Source: a virus. From it: a DNA stretch of 61,410 bases. The first letter of the stretch is position 1, and each line of letters starts with the position of its first letter. This document shows positions 7,487 through 13,804 of this stretch, piece after piece. The notes beneath the pieces were generated by a model. It did no database searches. It saw nothing but the letters and a program-made list of their open reading frames with translations, and was not told where the DNA came from. Location of the stretch: IMG/VR virus record IMGVR_UViG_3300021425_000037, positions 1 through 61,410 of that record. One strand, given 5' to 3'. A program made the translations under genes and the position numbers.

Positions 7487-7689
7487 TGACGCTACCAATT
7501 GAACACAAATGGGCTATTGATAATACAAGAAAGTTTTTGTTTGATTTAATGGATCCTCGCAAGACACCTAGAGTTCCTATGGACATTAGGCGAGAAGCTC
7601 GGAGATGTTTAAAACATTATCCAGGTGAGTATCATATGGAGCAAGCACAACTAAAAGCACCAGAAGTATTTGGGGAGTATAGTGGCTAA
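7486..7689 (+). CDS. Small protein resembling the BPSL0761 family
   Basis: The product has 67 residues. The pattern MTLPIE..WAIDNTRKFL, then VPMDIRREARRCLKHYP, recalls the small BPSL0761-like proteins of proteobacteria and their phages, in which a first helix ends in FL and a second holds R..A...L.HYP. Biochemical function is unknown. It overlaps the next gene by eight bases. Confidence 0.55.
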   Translation: MTLPIEHKWAIDNTRKFLFDLMDPRKTPRVPMDIRREARRCLKHYPGEYHMEQAQLKAPEVFGEYSG

Positions 7690-7858
7690 AAAGGCACCTA
7701 AAATAGGAGACAAGGTCGAACACACTTGTACATTAAATGGAACATTTCAAGGTGTTGTTATAGAAGTGTTGTCGACACAATTTATATACAAGACCGCAGA
7801 TGGTCATGATAGGTTCTGTTTGTTTAAAGAGATATGGAAGAAATTAGATGAGAGTTAG
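7682..7858 (+). CDS. Small protein of unknown function (GTG start)
   Basis: The product has 58 residues and begins MAKKAPKIGDKV. The GTG at 7682 is preferred over a TTG at 7670 because GGGGAG lies four bases upstream. The beta-rich sequence (GDKVEHTCTLNGTFQGVVIEV) suggests a small SH3-like barrel, but no family is certain. Confidence 0.5.
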   Translation: MAKKAPKIGDKVEHTCTLNGTFQGVVIEVLSTQFIYKTADGHDRFCLFKEIWKKLDES

Positions 7859-8249
7859 AATAGGGCCATATAGAAAGAACAGAGCGTTCAATATAGAAAT
7901 TGAACCTTTTGACACATGGAGCATGGACCACACACTTGCTCCTATCATTTTACCTATGCTTATACAACTAAAGGAAACCAAACACGGTGCTCCATACGTG
8001 GATCTAGATGATTGTCCAAAGGATCTTCAACCAAAAGAACAAGATGAGCATGGTACTGATGATACACATTTTGCACGTTGGGATTGGGTGTTGGACGAAA
8101 TGATTTATGCGTTTGATTGTAAAGCAAACAAAGACGAAGTCTATATGCGTTTTGATATAAAAGATCGAGACGCAATGAATAAGGAACAAGAAAGGATATC
8201 TAACGGATTTAGATTATTCGGAAAATATTATGAAAATCTCTGGGATTAA
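7848..8249 (+). CDS. Phage protein of unknown function, 133 residues
   Basis: Not recognised. It has a Trp-rich core (FDTWSMDHTLAP, HFARWDWVLDEMIYAF) ending FGKYYENLWD. The layout resembles short uncharacterised proteins of T4-like phages. It overlaps both neighbours, by 11 and 20 bp. Confidence 0.65.
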   Translation: MRVRIGPYRKNRAFNIEIEPFDTWSMDHTLAPIILPMLIQLKETKHGAPYVDLDDCPKDLQPKEQDEHGTDDTHFARWDWVLDEMIYAFDCKANKDEVYMRFDIKDRDAMNKEQERISNGFRLFGKYYENLWD

Positions 8250-8640
8250 TGAATTGGAATTAAAAGATACTACAACGCAAGAAGAATACAAAGAAGCCTC
8301 ATCTGAAAGTAGGGCTCGCAATCTTGCGATGGAGTTGTCTAAAGAACGCAAGCGACTAAAGCAAGAACTTGCTGAACTACAACAAGAGAATGAAGACCTA
8401 ACACCCACTACTCCAACTGGCACACCAGACTGGTATGTAAAGTGGATTGCTACTATACTTGCCGTTGCAGGTGTTTTTTCTATAAGTGCAGGCTTTACAC
8501 AGTACGGACAATTTGCATATCTTATATCTAGTATGTGTTGGGTATATGTAGGTATGTCATGGAGTGATAGAGCTATTATGATTGGCTCTAGTATTAGTGG
8601 TACAGCAGTTGCAATGAACCTAGTAACGAGTTTAACATGA
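8230..8640 (+). CDS. Membrane protein with N-terminal coiled coil
   Basis: The product has 136 residues. Residues 25-60 form a charged coiled coil (ESRARNLAMELSKERKRL). A Pro/Thr-rich hinge follows, then two or three hydrophobic segments from about residue 75 (WIATILAVAGVFSISAG, YLISSMCWVYVGMS). This looks like an inner-membrane protein with a cytoplasmic coil. It is the first of three consecutive membrane genes. Confidence 0.65.
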   Translation: MKISGINELELKDTTTQEEYKEASSESRARNLAMELSKERKRLKQELAELQQENEDLTPTTPTGTPDWYVKWIATILAVAGVFSISAGFTQYGQFAYLISSMCWVYVGMSWSDRAIMIGSSISGTAVAMNLVTSLT

Positions 8641-8978
8641 CTGAGTCTGCAGATCCTATGATGGGCTTACTTGCATTGCTTCTAGTAATTGGAGTACCAT
8701 CTTTGATCTTTTGGTGGCTGGGTTGGTTTAAACGTGATAGTGTAATGATGTCAGCAGAGAAAACAAACTTTGGTCCAGATAAACCAAAAAAAATGATGAG
8801 TTGGGAAGGCATATTTTACATCCTATGGAACTGGAAAAGTTATGCGGCAAAGACAGTATGGATAGGTGCAATACCATTTGTTTGGTACTTGGATGGATTT
8901 GGTGCTGCATTTGGATGGTTCTTCTTTGGTGGCATATTAATATTAATGGGCAAGTTTTGGGAGTTATTTAAACGATGA
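8637..8978 (+). CDS. Membrane protein of unknown function
   Basis: The product has 113 residues and hydrophobic segments near residues 7-25 (LLALLLVIGVPSLIFWWL), 65-85 and 88-108, with aromatic-rich borders. The start overlaps the previous stop (ATGA). Function unknown. Confidence 0.65.
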   Translation: MTESADPMMGLLALLLVIGVPSLIFWWLGWFKRDSVMMSAEKTNFGPDKPKKMMSWEGIFYILWNWKSYAAKTVWIGAIPFVWYLDGFGAAFGWFFFGGILILMGKFWELFKR

Positions 8979-9121
8979 AAAGACTAGCAGAATGGTTAGA
9001 CATTTGTAAAATGCATTGGAAAGAAATCTTTGCCCTTTCTTTTGCATTACATTTTATAATGGACTTACTAATAATAGGACCACTGTTCTTTTTACTAGGG
9101 TACTTTTTTGGAATAAAATAA
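8975..9121 (+). CDS. 48-residue membrane protein
   Basis: The ATG overlaps the previous TGA. The product is MKRLAEWLD, a short amphipathic head, then hydrophobic segments (IFALSFALHFIMDLLI and GPLFFLLGYFFG). The small size fits a phage membrane peptide; no function can be named. Confidence 0.55.
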   Translation: MKRLAEWLDICKMHWKEIFALSFALHFIMDLLIIGPLFFLLGYFFGIK

Positions 9122-9132
9122 AAAGAAATCAC

Positions 9133-9161
9133 TTGACAGATGGCAAAATTATTGTTAAACT
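9133..9161 (+). promoter_or_regulatory. Sigma-70-type promoter with weak -10
   Basis: TTGACA (9133-9138), 17 bp, TAAACT (9156-9161). It lies 12 bp after the membrane-protein stop and before the ATG at 9196. Confidence 0.6.
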
Positions 9162-9195
9162 ACTAGTTGAGAACTTTGTTTTAAATAGGAATGAA

Positions 9196-9420
9196 ATGAA
9201 TACAATATATGAAAAAACAGCAATATTAACTAACACACGGAATGATCAAGAAGTCGAGTGCGAAGTTGATAATGTTAGAGATAAAGAATCGTTAGATGCT
9301 TTTATAGCAGGTAACAAAATACATATGCGTTGGACTGGCAGAATCTATGTAGGTAATGCTCACGGAATGGAGTTTACTTCTCCAGGGCCAAAAGGACGCG
9401 AAATTAAAGGGAGATATTAA
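9196..9420 (+). CDS. Small protein of unknown function
   Basis: The product has 74 residues, beginning MNTIYEKTAILTN and ending in a basic tail (GPKGREIKGRY). A longer reading frame extends upstream, but it crosses the promoter and the preceding gene, so the internal ATG at 9196, with AGGA upstream, is chosen. Likely beta-rich; not recognised. Confidence 0.6.
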   Translation: MNTIYEKTAILTNTRNDQEVECEVDNVRDKESLDAFIAGNKIHMRWTGRIYVGNAHGMEFTSPGPKGREIKGRY

Positions 9421-9629
9421 TGAAACAGAAAGTTGAAATAATGGATGGTCCATTCAGTGCCGCACTTGTAGAAGATACCGAAGGTGTTCTATACAGAGAA
9501 ATTAAAACTGTTCGTGTTAAGCCAGATGGTATGTTAACAGAATATGTTACTAGACGTGAATATCGTACAGACGGTGATTATAATGACACCTCAACGATTC
9601 GTCCATTAACTAAAGTAACAGGAGAATAA
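9420..9629 (+). CDS. Small protein of unknown function
   Basis: The product has 69 residues, charged and beta-strand-like ([31 protein letters not shown]). The ATG shares a base with the previous stop, and the stop is one base before clpP, so the three genes form one transcript. Confidence 0.6.
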   Translation: MKQKVEIMDGPFSAALVEDTEGVLYREIKTVRVKPDGMLTEYVTRREYRTDGDYNDTSTIRPLTKVTGE

Positions 9630-9630
9630 T

Positions 9631-10248
9631 ATGCCTTTGATCCCTATGGTTGTTGAACAAGAAAGCAGAGGAGAGCGTTCATACGATATCTATTCACGTT
9701 TGATGAAAGATCGTATCATTATGTTAAATGGTCCGGTTGAAGATAACATGGCTAATCTTGTTGTAGCACAAATGTTATATTTGGAAAGTGAAAATCCTGA
9801 TAAAACTATCAACTTGTATATTAACTCACCCGGTGGTGCTGTAACAGCAGGACTTGCTATCTATGACACAATGCAATACATCAAGTGTGATGTAAAAACT
9901 ATTGTAATGGGTCAAGCATGTTCAATGGGTAGTTTCCTTGCACAAGCAGGTACAGCAGGTAAGCGTATTGTATTACCTGAGTCACGTACAATGATTCACA
10001 GAGTTAGTTCGGGTACACCAGGTACAAGCGGCTCAGTACATATTCAGGAACTACAGATTGAAGATATCAATCGTCATTATGAAGAGTCGCAAAAAGTTAA
10101 TAAACGTTTAACTGAATTGTATGTAAAACATAATACAGCAGGAAAAACATATGAAGAACTATTCGAAACAATGAAGTTTGATACGTTCTTAACAGCAGAA
10201 GAAGCAGTTGAAAACGGCTTTGCCGATAAAGTAGTGGAGAGTAGATAA
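9631..10248 (+). CDS. clpP: ClpP-type serine peptidase
   Basis: The product has 205 residues, the full length of a bacterial ClpP without propeptide. The catalytic triad is visible: Ser98 in GQACSMGSF, His123 in TMIHRV and Asp184 in [23 protein letters not shown] is the conserved handle preceding the active site. ClpP forms a tetradecameric chamber fed by Clp ATPases; no ClpX or ClpA is seen here, so it would use host unfoldases or have a phage-specific role. Translation is coupled to the small membrane gene that follows (TAATG). Confidence 0.93.
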   Translation: MPLIPMVVEQESRGERSYDIYSRLMKDRIIMLNGPVEDNMANLVVAQMLYLESENPDKTINLYINSPGGAVTAGLAIYDTMQYIKCDVKTIVMGQACSMGSFLAQAGTAGKRIVLPESRTMIHRVSSGTPGTSGSVHIQELQIEDINRHYEESQKVNKRLTELYVKHNTAGKTYEELFETMKFDTFLTAEEAVENGFADKVVESR

Positions 10249-10409
10249 TGCCAGAACCAGTTGATGTAAGTAAGAAACACTTTTACATAAGTCTTGTAAA
10301 AAGTGGGGTTAGAATTGTAGCAGGAATTGCTCTTTTTATGGGTGGCTACGCCGCCGCAGGTGTATTGTTTATTGGTGCCGAACTGTTAGGCATTGCTGAA
10401 GAACTATGA
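10248..10409 (+). CDS. 53-residue membrane protein downstream of clpP
   Basis: The ATG overlaps the clpP stop. After a short polar head ([13 protein letters not shown]), one or two hydrophobic stretches follow (VRIVAGIALFMGGYAAAG, VLFIGAELLG). Partner and function are unknown. The stop overlaps the next ATG (ATGA). Confidence 0.55.
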   Translation: MPEPVDVSKKHFYISLVKSGVRIVAGIALFMGGYAAAGVLFIGAELLGIAEEL

Positions 10410-10726
10410 GTGCCGCGGCAATGCTAGTAGACGAGCTCAAACAATTTGTTGCTGACAAAAAAGGTATTCCTACAGAGGAACAACTTAACAAAACACTTAG
10501 AGAAGAAACACTTGTTGTAACATTCAACAAACTTGATGGTGCCGAACGAGTAATGACATGTACGAAGTCGTTTGATGTCATTCCGGAAGCCAACCACCCA
10601 AAGTCAGACAAGCCGGGTAAAGAAGGCACTGTTACTGTATGGGACGTTAATGCAAACGGGTGGCGAAGTTTTAAATATGAACGTGTAACTAAAGTCGAAA
10701 AAGTGGTTGACACTAAGCAAGACTGA
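10406..10726 (+). CDS. SH3-like/WYL_2-type small phage protein
   Basis: The product has 106 residues. After an N-terminal helix, TLREETLVVTFNKLDGAERVMTCT, then VTVWDVNANGWRSFKYERV, resembles the Sm/SH3-like beta barrel (DUF2693/WYL_2) found in T4-like phages, where the final strand carries WR.F....V. Function unknown; nucleic-acid binding is possible. The 3' end contains the promoter of the tRNA cluster. Confidence 0.6.
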   Translation: MSAAAMLVDELKQFVADKKGIPTEEQLNKTLREETLVVTFNKLDGAERVMTCTKSFDVIPEANHPKSDKPGKEGTVTVWDVNANGWRSFKYERVTKVEKVVDTKQD

Positions 10727-10735
10727 TAGTATATT
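10707..10735 (+). promoter_or_regulatory. Sigma-70-type promoter of the tRNA cluster
   Basis: TTGACA (10707-10712), 17 bp, TATATT (10730-10735). Transcription would start just before tRNA-Trp at 10747 and run through tRNA-Glu, the structured RNA and tRNA-Ser. Confidence 0.8.
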
Positions 10736-10746
10736 AGTTTCATAGT

Positions 10747-10822
10747 AGGCGAGTAGTGTTAACGGTCAGCACGTGAGTCTCCAAAACTTAAGGTCGCGGT
10801 TCGAATCCGTGCTCGTCTGCCA
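10747..10822 (+). tRNA. tRNA-Trp (anticodon CCA)
   Basis: AGGCGAG pairs with CTCGTCT (one G-T pair), the anticodon loop is CTCCAAA (CCA), the T-loop is TTCGAAT, and discriminator G precedes an encoded CCA. It is the first RNA of the cluster. Confidence 0.9.
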
Positions 10823-10837
10823 AATAGTAAAGATTTT

Positions 10838-10912
10838 GGCCCGTTCGTCTAGTGGTTAGGACACATGGTTTTCATCCATGCAACAGGAGTTCGATTCTCC
10901 TACGGGCTACCA
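10838..10912 (+). tRNA. tRNA-Glu (anticodon TTC)
   Basis: GGCCCGT pairs with ACGGGCT, the anticodon stem CATGG/CCATG closes the loop TTTTCAT (TTC), the T-loop is TTCGATT, and CCA is encoded. Confidence 0.93.
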
Positions 10913-10915
10913 GGT

Positions 10916-10969
10916 TACACTCTGCAAGAAGCATAGCAACTTGCACTAGACTGATAAACTAGGAGTGTA
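10916..10969 (+). ncRNA. Compact three-way-junction RNA inside the tRNA cluster
   Basis: The 60-base gap between tRNA-Glu and tRNA-Ser folds with no unpaired base at the junction. P1 is 7 bp (10916-10922 with 10963-10969, TACACTC/GAGTGTA). P2 is 6 bp (10923-10928 with 10940-10945, TGCAAG/CTTGCA) with an 11-base loop. P3 is 4 bp (10946-10949 with 10959-10962, CTAG/CTAG) with a 9-base loop. Three bases separate it from each tRNA. T4 is known to carry two stable non-tRNA RNAs (C and D) in its tRNA cluster, a positional parallel. It is not a normal tRNA: there is no T-loop and no CCA. It could be a stable RNA, a degenerate tRNA or a processing spacer. Confidence 0.6.
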
Positions 10970-10972
10970 TTC

Positions 10973-11062
10973 GGAGAGTTGGCTGAGTGGTCGAAAGCGC
11001 CTCCCTGCTAAGGAGGTATACGGGCAACTGTATCGAGGGTTCGAATCCCTCACTCTCCGCCA
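10973..11062 (+). tRNA. tRNA-Ser (anticodon GCT)
   Basis: GGAGAGT pairs with ACTCTCC, the anticodon loop CTGCTAA reads GCT, and a long variable arm typical of tRNA-Ser follows. The T-loop is TTCGAAT and CCA is encoded. It is 90 bases long. Confidence 0.95.
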
Positions 11063-11103
11063 TAAACTAAAGAAAGGAAAACAACACACACAAGGAATAA
11101 ATT

Positions 11104-11424
11104 ATGAAAAGATTAGCAATCGCACTAGTTCTACTAGCAAGTACAGCAAACGCTACAGCAGACGATAGGTTTGAATCTATCCAAAGAGTATGGCCTACCT
11201 GTGCCGCATGTCACGGAGCTCAAGGTCAAGGTGTAGGAAGCATGCCCGCATTAGCAGGTAAAGATGCAGACTACATTATCAACGCATTACTTCAGTACAA
11301 AAACAAAGAACAACGTGGTCCATTAAGTTCATTAATGTGGCAACAGGCTTCTATGTTAACTGAAAGTCAAATTGGTGTTATTGGTGTTTATGTTCAAGAA
11401 ACACTTGACACACCATCCAATTGA
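11104..11424 (+). CDS. Secreted class I c-type cytochrome
   Basis: The product has 106 residues. Residues 1-17 are a signal peptide (basic MKR, hydrophobic ALVLLAS, cleavage after ANA). CAACH at residues 33-37 is the CxxCH covalent haem site, followed by GAQGQG and the LAGK of c553/c4-like monohaem cytochromes. The axial Met is probably in SSLMWQQASMLTESQI. It would be exported by Sec, haem-loaded by the host Ccm machinery, and carry electrons in the periplasm. It lies between tRNA genes; AAGGAA upstream gives a ribosome site. The 3' end holds a consensus promoter. Confidence 0.88.
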   Translation: MKRLAIALVLLASTANATADDRFESIQRVWPTCAACHGAQGQGVGSMPALAGKDADYIINALLQYKNKEQRGPLSSLMWQQASMLTESQIGVIGVYVQETLDTPSN

Positions 11425-11433
11425 TAGTATAAT
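11405..11433 (+). promoter_or_regulatory. Consensus sigma-70-type promoter
   Basis: TTGACA (11405-11410), 17 bp, TATAAT (11428-11433). It is embedded in the last codons of the cytochrome gene and drives 11462 and the two tRNAs that follow. Confidence 0.85.
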
Positions 11434-11461
11434 ATACTTTTTAAACACACTCGGAGAAGTT

Positions 11462-11839
11462 ATGTTAGATATACAGGGTATAACCCAAGATAGGATTGAT
11501 AGATTGAATAAGGACATTGATAATCCTTATACTGTAAACGGTTTTAATGGAACATGGGCGATTACAGATCATCGCAAAATTCCTGAAGTATTGTTAGGTT
11601 TTCTACAACACTATTTTGGACAGTACAGAGTCAGACGTATTCCGTTGGATAAGATCAACGAAGTTATGAATGACATCTGGGAAGGCCCAGGTAGTCTTGC
11701 TAAAGTCTTAAATGCAGAATTAGAAATGAAACTTGCAGGCAAAGACGTGAAGTTTACAGCAGCTGACATTGCGGCAACTAAAGCAATTGGAGATGAAGAT
11801 GATTCAACACCAATTGCAGATGCAGGAAAAGAAGAATAA
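11462..11839 (+). CDS. Phage protein of unknown function, 125 residues
   Basis: The ATG at 11462 with GGAGAAG upstream is chosen over an in-frame ATG at 11372 that lies inside the cytochrome gene and before the promoter. The product is helical in its second half (DKINEVMNDIWEG, SLAKVLNAELEMKLAG) with an acidic Ala-rich tail. No family is recognised. Confidence 0.65.
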   Translation: MLDIQGITQDRIDRLNKDIDNPYTVNGFNGTWAITDHRKIPEVLLGFLQHYFGQYRVRRIPLDKINEVMNDIWEGPGSLAKVLNAELEMKLAGKDVKFTAADIAATKAIGDEDDSTPIADAGKEE

Positions 11840-11849
11840 ATAGATGTAC

Positions 11850-11925
11850 GCTAGTGTAGCTCAGTTGGTAGAGCAGGGGTTTTGTAAACCTCAGGTCGTA
11901 AGTTCGAATCTTATCACTAGCTCCA
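11850..11925 (+). tRNA. tRNA-Thr (anticodon TGT)
   Basis: GCTAGTG pairs with CACTAGC, the anticodon loop TTTGTAA reads TGT, the T-loop is TTCGAAT and CCA is encoded. Confidence 0.93.
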
Positions 11926-11933
11926 TATTTTGT

Positions 11934-12009
11934 GGGGCCGTAGCTCAGTTGGGAGAGCGACTGGTTTGCATCCAGTAGGTCGCAGGTTCGACCCCTGTCG
12001 GCTCCACCA
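11934..12009 (+). tRNA. tRNA-Ala (anticodon TGC)
   Basis: GGGGCCG pairs with CGGCTCC, the anticodon stem CTGG/CCAG closes a loop reading TGC, the T-loop is TTCGACC and CCA is encoded. It lies eight bases after tRNA-Thr. Confidence 0.95.
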
Positions 12010-12026
12010 TTTTTGAAAGGAAGAAG

Positions 12027-12131
12027 ATGATTAGATTTATTTTAAGTATGATGTTTGGCACTAATAAGGCATCAGTTGATCTAAGTCAGCACAGAGTTCA
12101 TACAACCAAGTATGAAGACTTGTGCATGTAA
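12027..12131 (+). CDS. 34-residue small ORF
   Basis: A short ORF (MIRFILSMMFG, then a polar tail) with AAGGAAG before its ATG, directly after tRNA-Ala. The stop overlaps the start region of the oxygenase gene. It could be a leader peptide or a small real protein; nothing is recognised. Confidence 0.35.
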   Translation: MIRFILSMMFGTNKASVDLSQHRVHTTKYEDLCM

Positions 12132-12133
12132 CC

Positions 12134-12721
12134 ATGGCAGTCGAAGGATGGTTTCAAACGCCCACTTATTATGATTTTCTTCGTGGCGAAGAACTTACTA
12201 AAGTGCAGGCAGAGATAAATGATACGCTACCGAGTATTGAGTTTTCGAAACACAAAGGCTGGGGCGAAACAAATCATAGTCTAAGCGACCCAACGTTTAA
12301 GACCAATTATCTAGACAAGTATAAACTACGTTTTACTAAGAAACTGTTTATACAACATGTGAAACAATATCTTGGTGCTTTCAAACGAGAGGAGTACACA
12401 GTTAAGATTGAAAACTCTTGGCTGACCAGTACGAATCGGGGTGAACACACCACTGTACATAATCACGGTGGTTTTGATATTAGTGGTGTGTATTACTTTC
12501 AAACAAATAAAAATGATGGTTCATTGTATCTAATGAATCCGCACACAAGCCTAGTAAGTTCGCACTACTTTGCACCAGACGAATGTATATACTATCATCC
12601 AGAAGTAGGCAAACTTGTACTATTCCCTAGTTGGATATATCACGGCGTAAGGCCAAATGACACAGATGACAACAGAATAAGCCTGTCATTTAATGCCAAA
12701 ATTTCTTTCAAAAACGGTTGA
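12134..12721 (+). CDS. 2OG-Fe(II) oxygenase family protein
   Basis: The product has 195 residues. HTTVHNHGG followed by FDISGVYYF supplies the first iron ligands. FPSWIYHGVRPND, then NRISLSFN, supplies the distal His and the 2-oxoglutarate Arg, the TIGR02466-like pattern. ATG 12134 is used; an in-frame GTG at 12122 would add four residues. It is more similar to the fragment at the window start than to the gene at 99-644. The substrate is unknown. Its stop codon is part of the next -35 box. Confidence 0.75.
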   Translation: MAVEGWFQTPTYYDFLRGEELTKVQAEINDTLPSIEFSKHKGWGETNHSLSDPTFKTNYLDKYKLRFTKKLFIQHVKQYLGAFKREEYTVKIENSWLTSTNRGEHTTVHNHGGFDISGVYYFQTNKNDGSLYLMNPHTSLVSSHYFAPDECIYYHPEVGKLVLFPSWIYHGVRPNDTDDNRISLSFNAKISFKNG

Positions 12722-12746
12722 CAACACTCTATTTCTTTGCTATAAT
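12718..12746 (+). promoter_or_regulatory. Consensus sigma-70-type promoter with extended -10
   Basis: TTGACA (12718-12723), 17 bp, TATAAT (12741-12746) preceded by TGC. It drives the HD-domain gene at 12782. Confidence 0.87.
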
Positions 12747-12781
12747 ATATACATAAATTAGGCAAACAAATAGAGGCACAA

Positions 12782-13288
12782 ATGACATTAGTAGATAAAG
12801 CAAAATTATTCGCTACTGCGGCGCATGGTGCTATTGGTCAAGTCCGCAAATACACTGGCGAACCATACGTTACACACCCAATCCGTGTTATGAATCTTGT
12901 AAGCACCGTTATTAAAGACGAGAAAGTCTTAGCGGCTGCATTGTTACACGATGTCATTGAAGATACAGCAATCACCAAAGAAGACATTGCGTTAGAATTT
13001 GGTGTTGATGTTGCTGATATGGTTGTTGCATTAAGTGACCCGCCGAAAGTAGAAGGTGGTCCAAACCGTAAAGCACGTAAAGCAATGGACCGTGATAGGT
13101 TGAGCAAGGCAAGTGCAAGTGTACAAACTGTAAAAGTTGCAGACATGATCGACAACACTGAAAGTATTGTTGCACATGATCCTAAATTTTCAAAAGTATA
13201 CTTAGAAGAAAAGCGTTTGTTATTACAAGTGTTAACAAAAGCAGATGCTGGTCTTGTTGAAATTGCAAAAAATCAGGTGTCAAGATGA
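12782..13288 (+). CDS. SpoT/MESH1-type HD-domain (p)ppGpp hydrolase-like protein
   Basis: The product has 168 residues. RKYTGEPYVTHP at 22-33, LLHDVIEDT at 54-62 and KVADMIDN near 120 are the three hallmark motifs of the RelA/SpoT HD hydrolase domain (metal-binding H, HD and D). There is no synthetase or TGS domain, as in small alarmone hydrolases (MESH1-type). These remove the 3' pyrophosphate of (p)ppGpp. Acting in the host cytoplasm it could suppress the stringent response during infection, alongside the MazG-like protein at 58086; that pairing is inference. Confidence 0.85.
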   Translation: MTLVDKAKLFATAAHGAIGQVRKYTGEPYVTHPIRVMNLVSTVIKDEKVLAAALLHDVIEDTAITKEDIALEFGVDVADMVVALSDPPKVEGGPNRKARKAMDRDRLSKASASVQTVKVADMIDNTESIVAHDPKFSKVYLEEKRLLLQVLTKADAGLVEIAKNQVSR

Positions 13289-13515
13289 GTAGGCCTCGAG
13301 AAAATTACTTGAAGCCTACTTACTTCAAAACCAAAGACCATTGGATGGTAGGTACTGTTTGGCCAGTAAAAGGTAGTAAGGATAACGAGTATAGTGTAGA
13401 ACTTACAGACAAAGGTTTTACATGTGATTGTACTGGTTTTACATTCAGAGGTAAGTGCAAGCACAGTACAGCGATTAATGAAAAAGTAGAGAGGGCTATG
13501 TGTTATGACTTTTAA
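13285..13515 (+). CDS. SWIM zinc-finger small protein
   Basis: The product has 76 residues. FTCDCTGFTFRGKCKH has the CxCxnCxH spacing of SWIM domains, which bind zinc and mediate DNA or protein contacts. It is essentially a free-standing finger. The ATG overlaps the HD-gene stop and the 3' end overlaps the next gene. Confidence 0.75.
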   Translation: MSRPRENYLKPTYFKTKDHWMVGTVWPVKGSKDNEYSVELTDKGFTCDCTGFTFRGKCKHSTAINEKVERAMCYDF

Positions 13516-13804
13516 GGATTTAAAATTTAAAAATATTGATATACCAAATGGTATACAAGCACTTGTAGACTTTGGCAAGTATCACTTGAGTATTGTCAAA
13601 CATGACTTTTCATATGGCGGTACAGCAGGCCTTTACGAAATAGCTACATTTAACGCTGTAGATGGTGAGCCGTTAGATATGGTAGAGCTTCCAGGTATTA
13701 CAGCAGAAGGTGATACTGTAAAAGGATACTTGACAGAGGCCAATGTTGATGCTATAATGTTAAAGTTATACATAGCAACAGGCACAGAGGGAAAACAGAT
13801 ATGA
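13505..13804 (+). CDS. Phage protein of unknown function, 99 residues
   Basis: Not recognised. It is beta-rich and mildly acidic (GKYHLSIVKHDFSYGG, AGLYEIATFNAV). It overlaps the SWIM gene by 11 bp and the ligase by 4 bp. Its 3' region contains the ligase promoter. Confidence 0.65.
   Translation: MTFKDLKFKNIDIPNGIQALVDFGKYHLSIVKHDFSYGGTAGLYEIATFNAVDGEPLDMVELPGITAEGDTVKGYLTEANVDAIMLKLYIATGTEGKQI
13730..13758 (+). promoter_or_regulatory. Consensus sigma-70-type promoter with extended -10
   Basis: TTGACA (13730-13735), 17 bp, TATAAT (13753-13758) preceded by TGC. It is embedded in the preceding gene and drives the DNA ligase. Confidence 0.85.

Noticed and set aside
9016-9195. N-terminal extension of the 9196 gene
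   Set aside because: The extra 60 residues are the out-of-frame reading of the 8975-9121 membrane gene and cross a promoter.
10965-11168. Plus-strand ORF of 67 residues across tRNA-Ser
   Set aside because: It reads through the whole tRNA-Ser and into the cytochrome gene in another frame; no ribosome site or family match.
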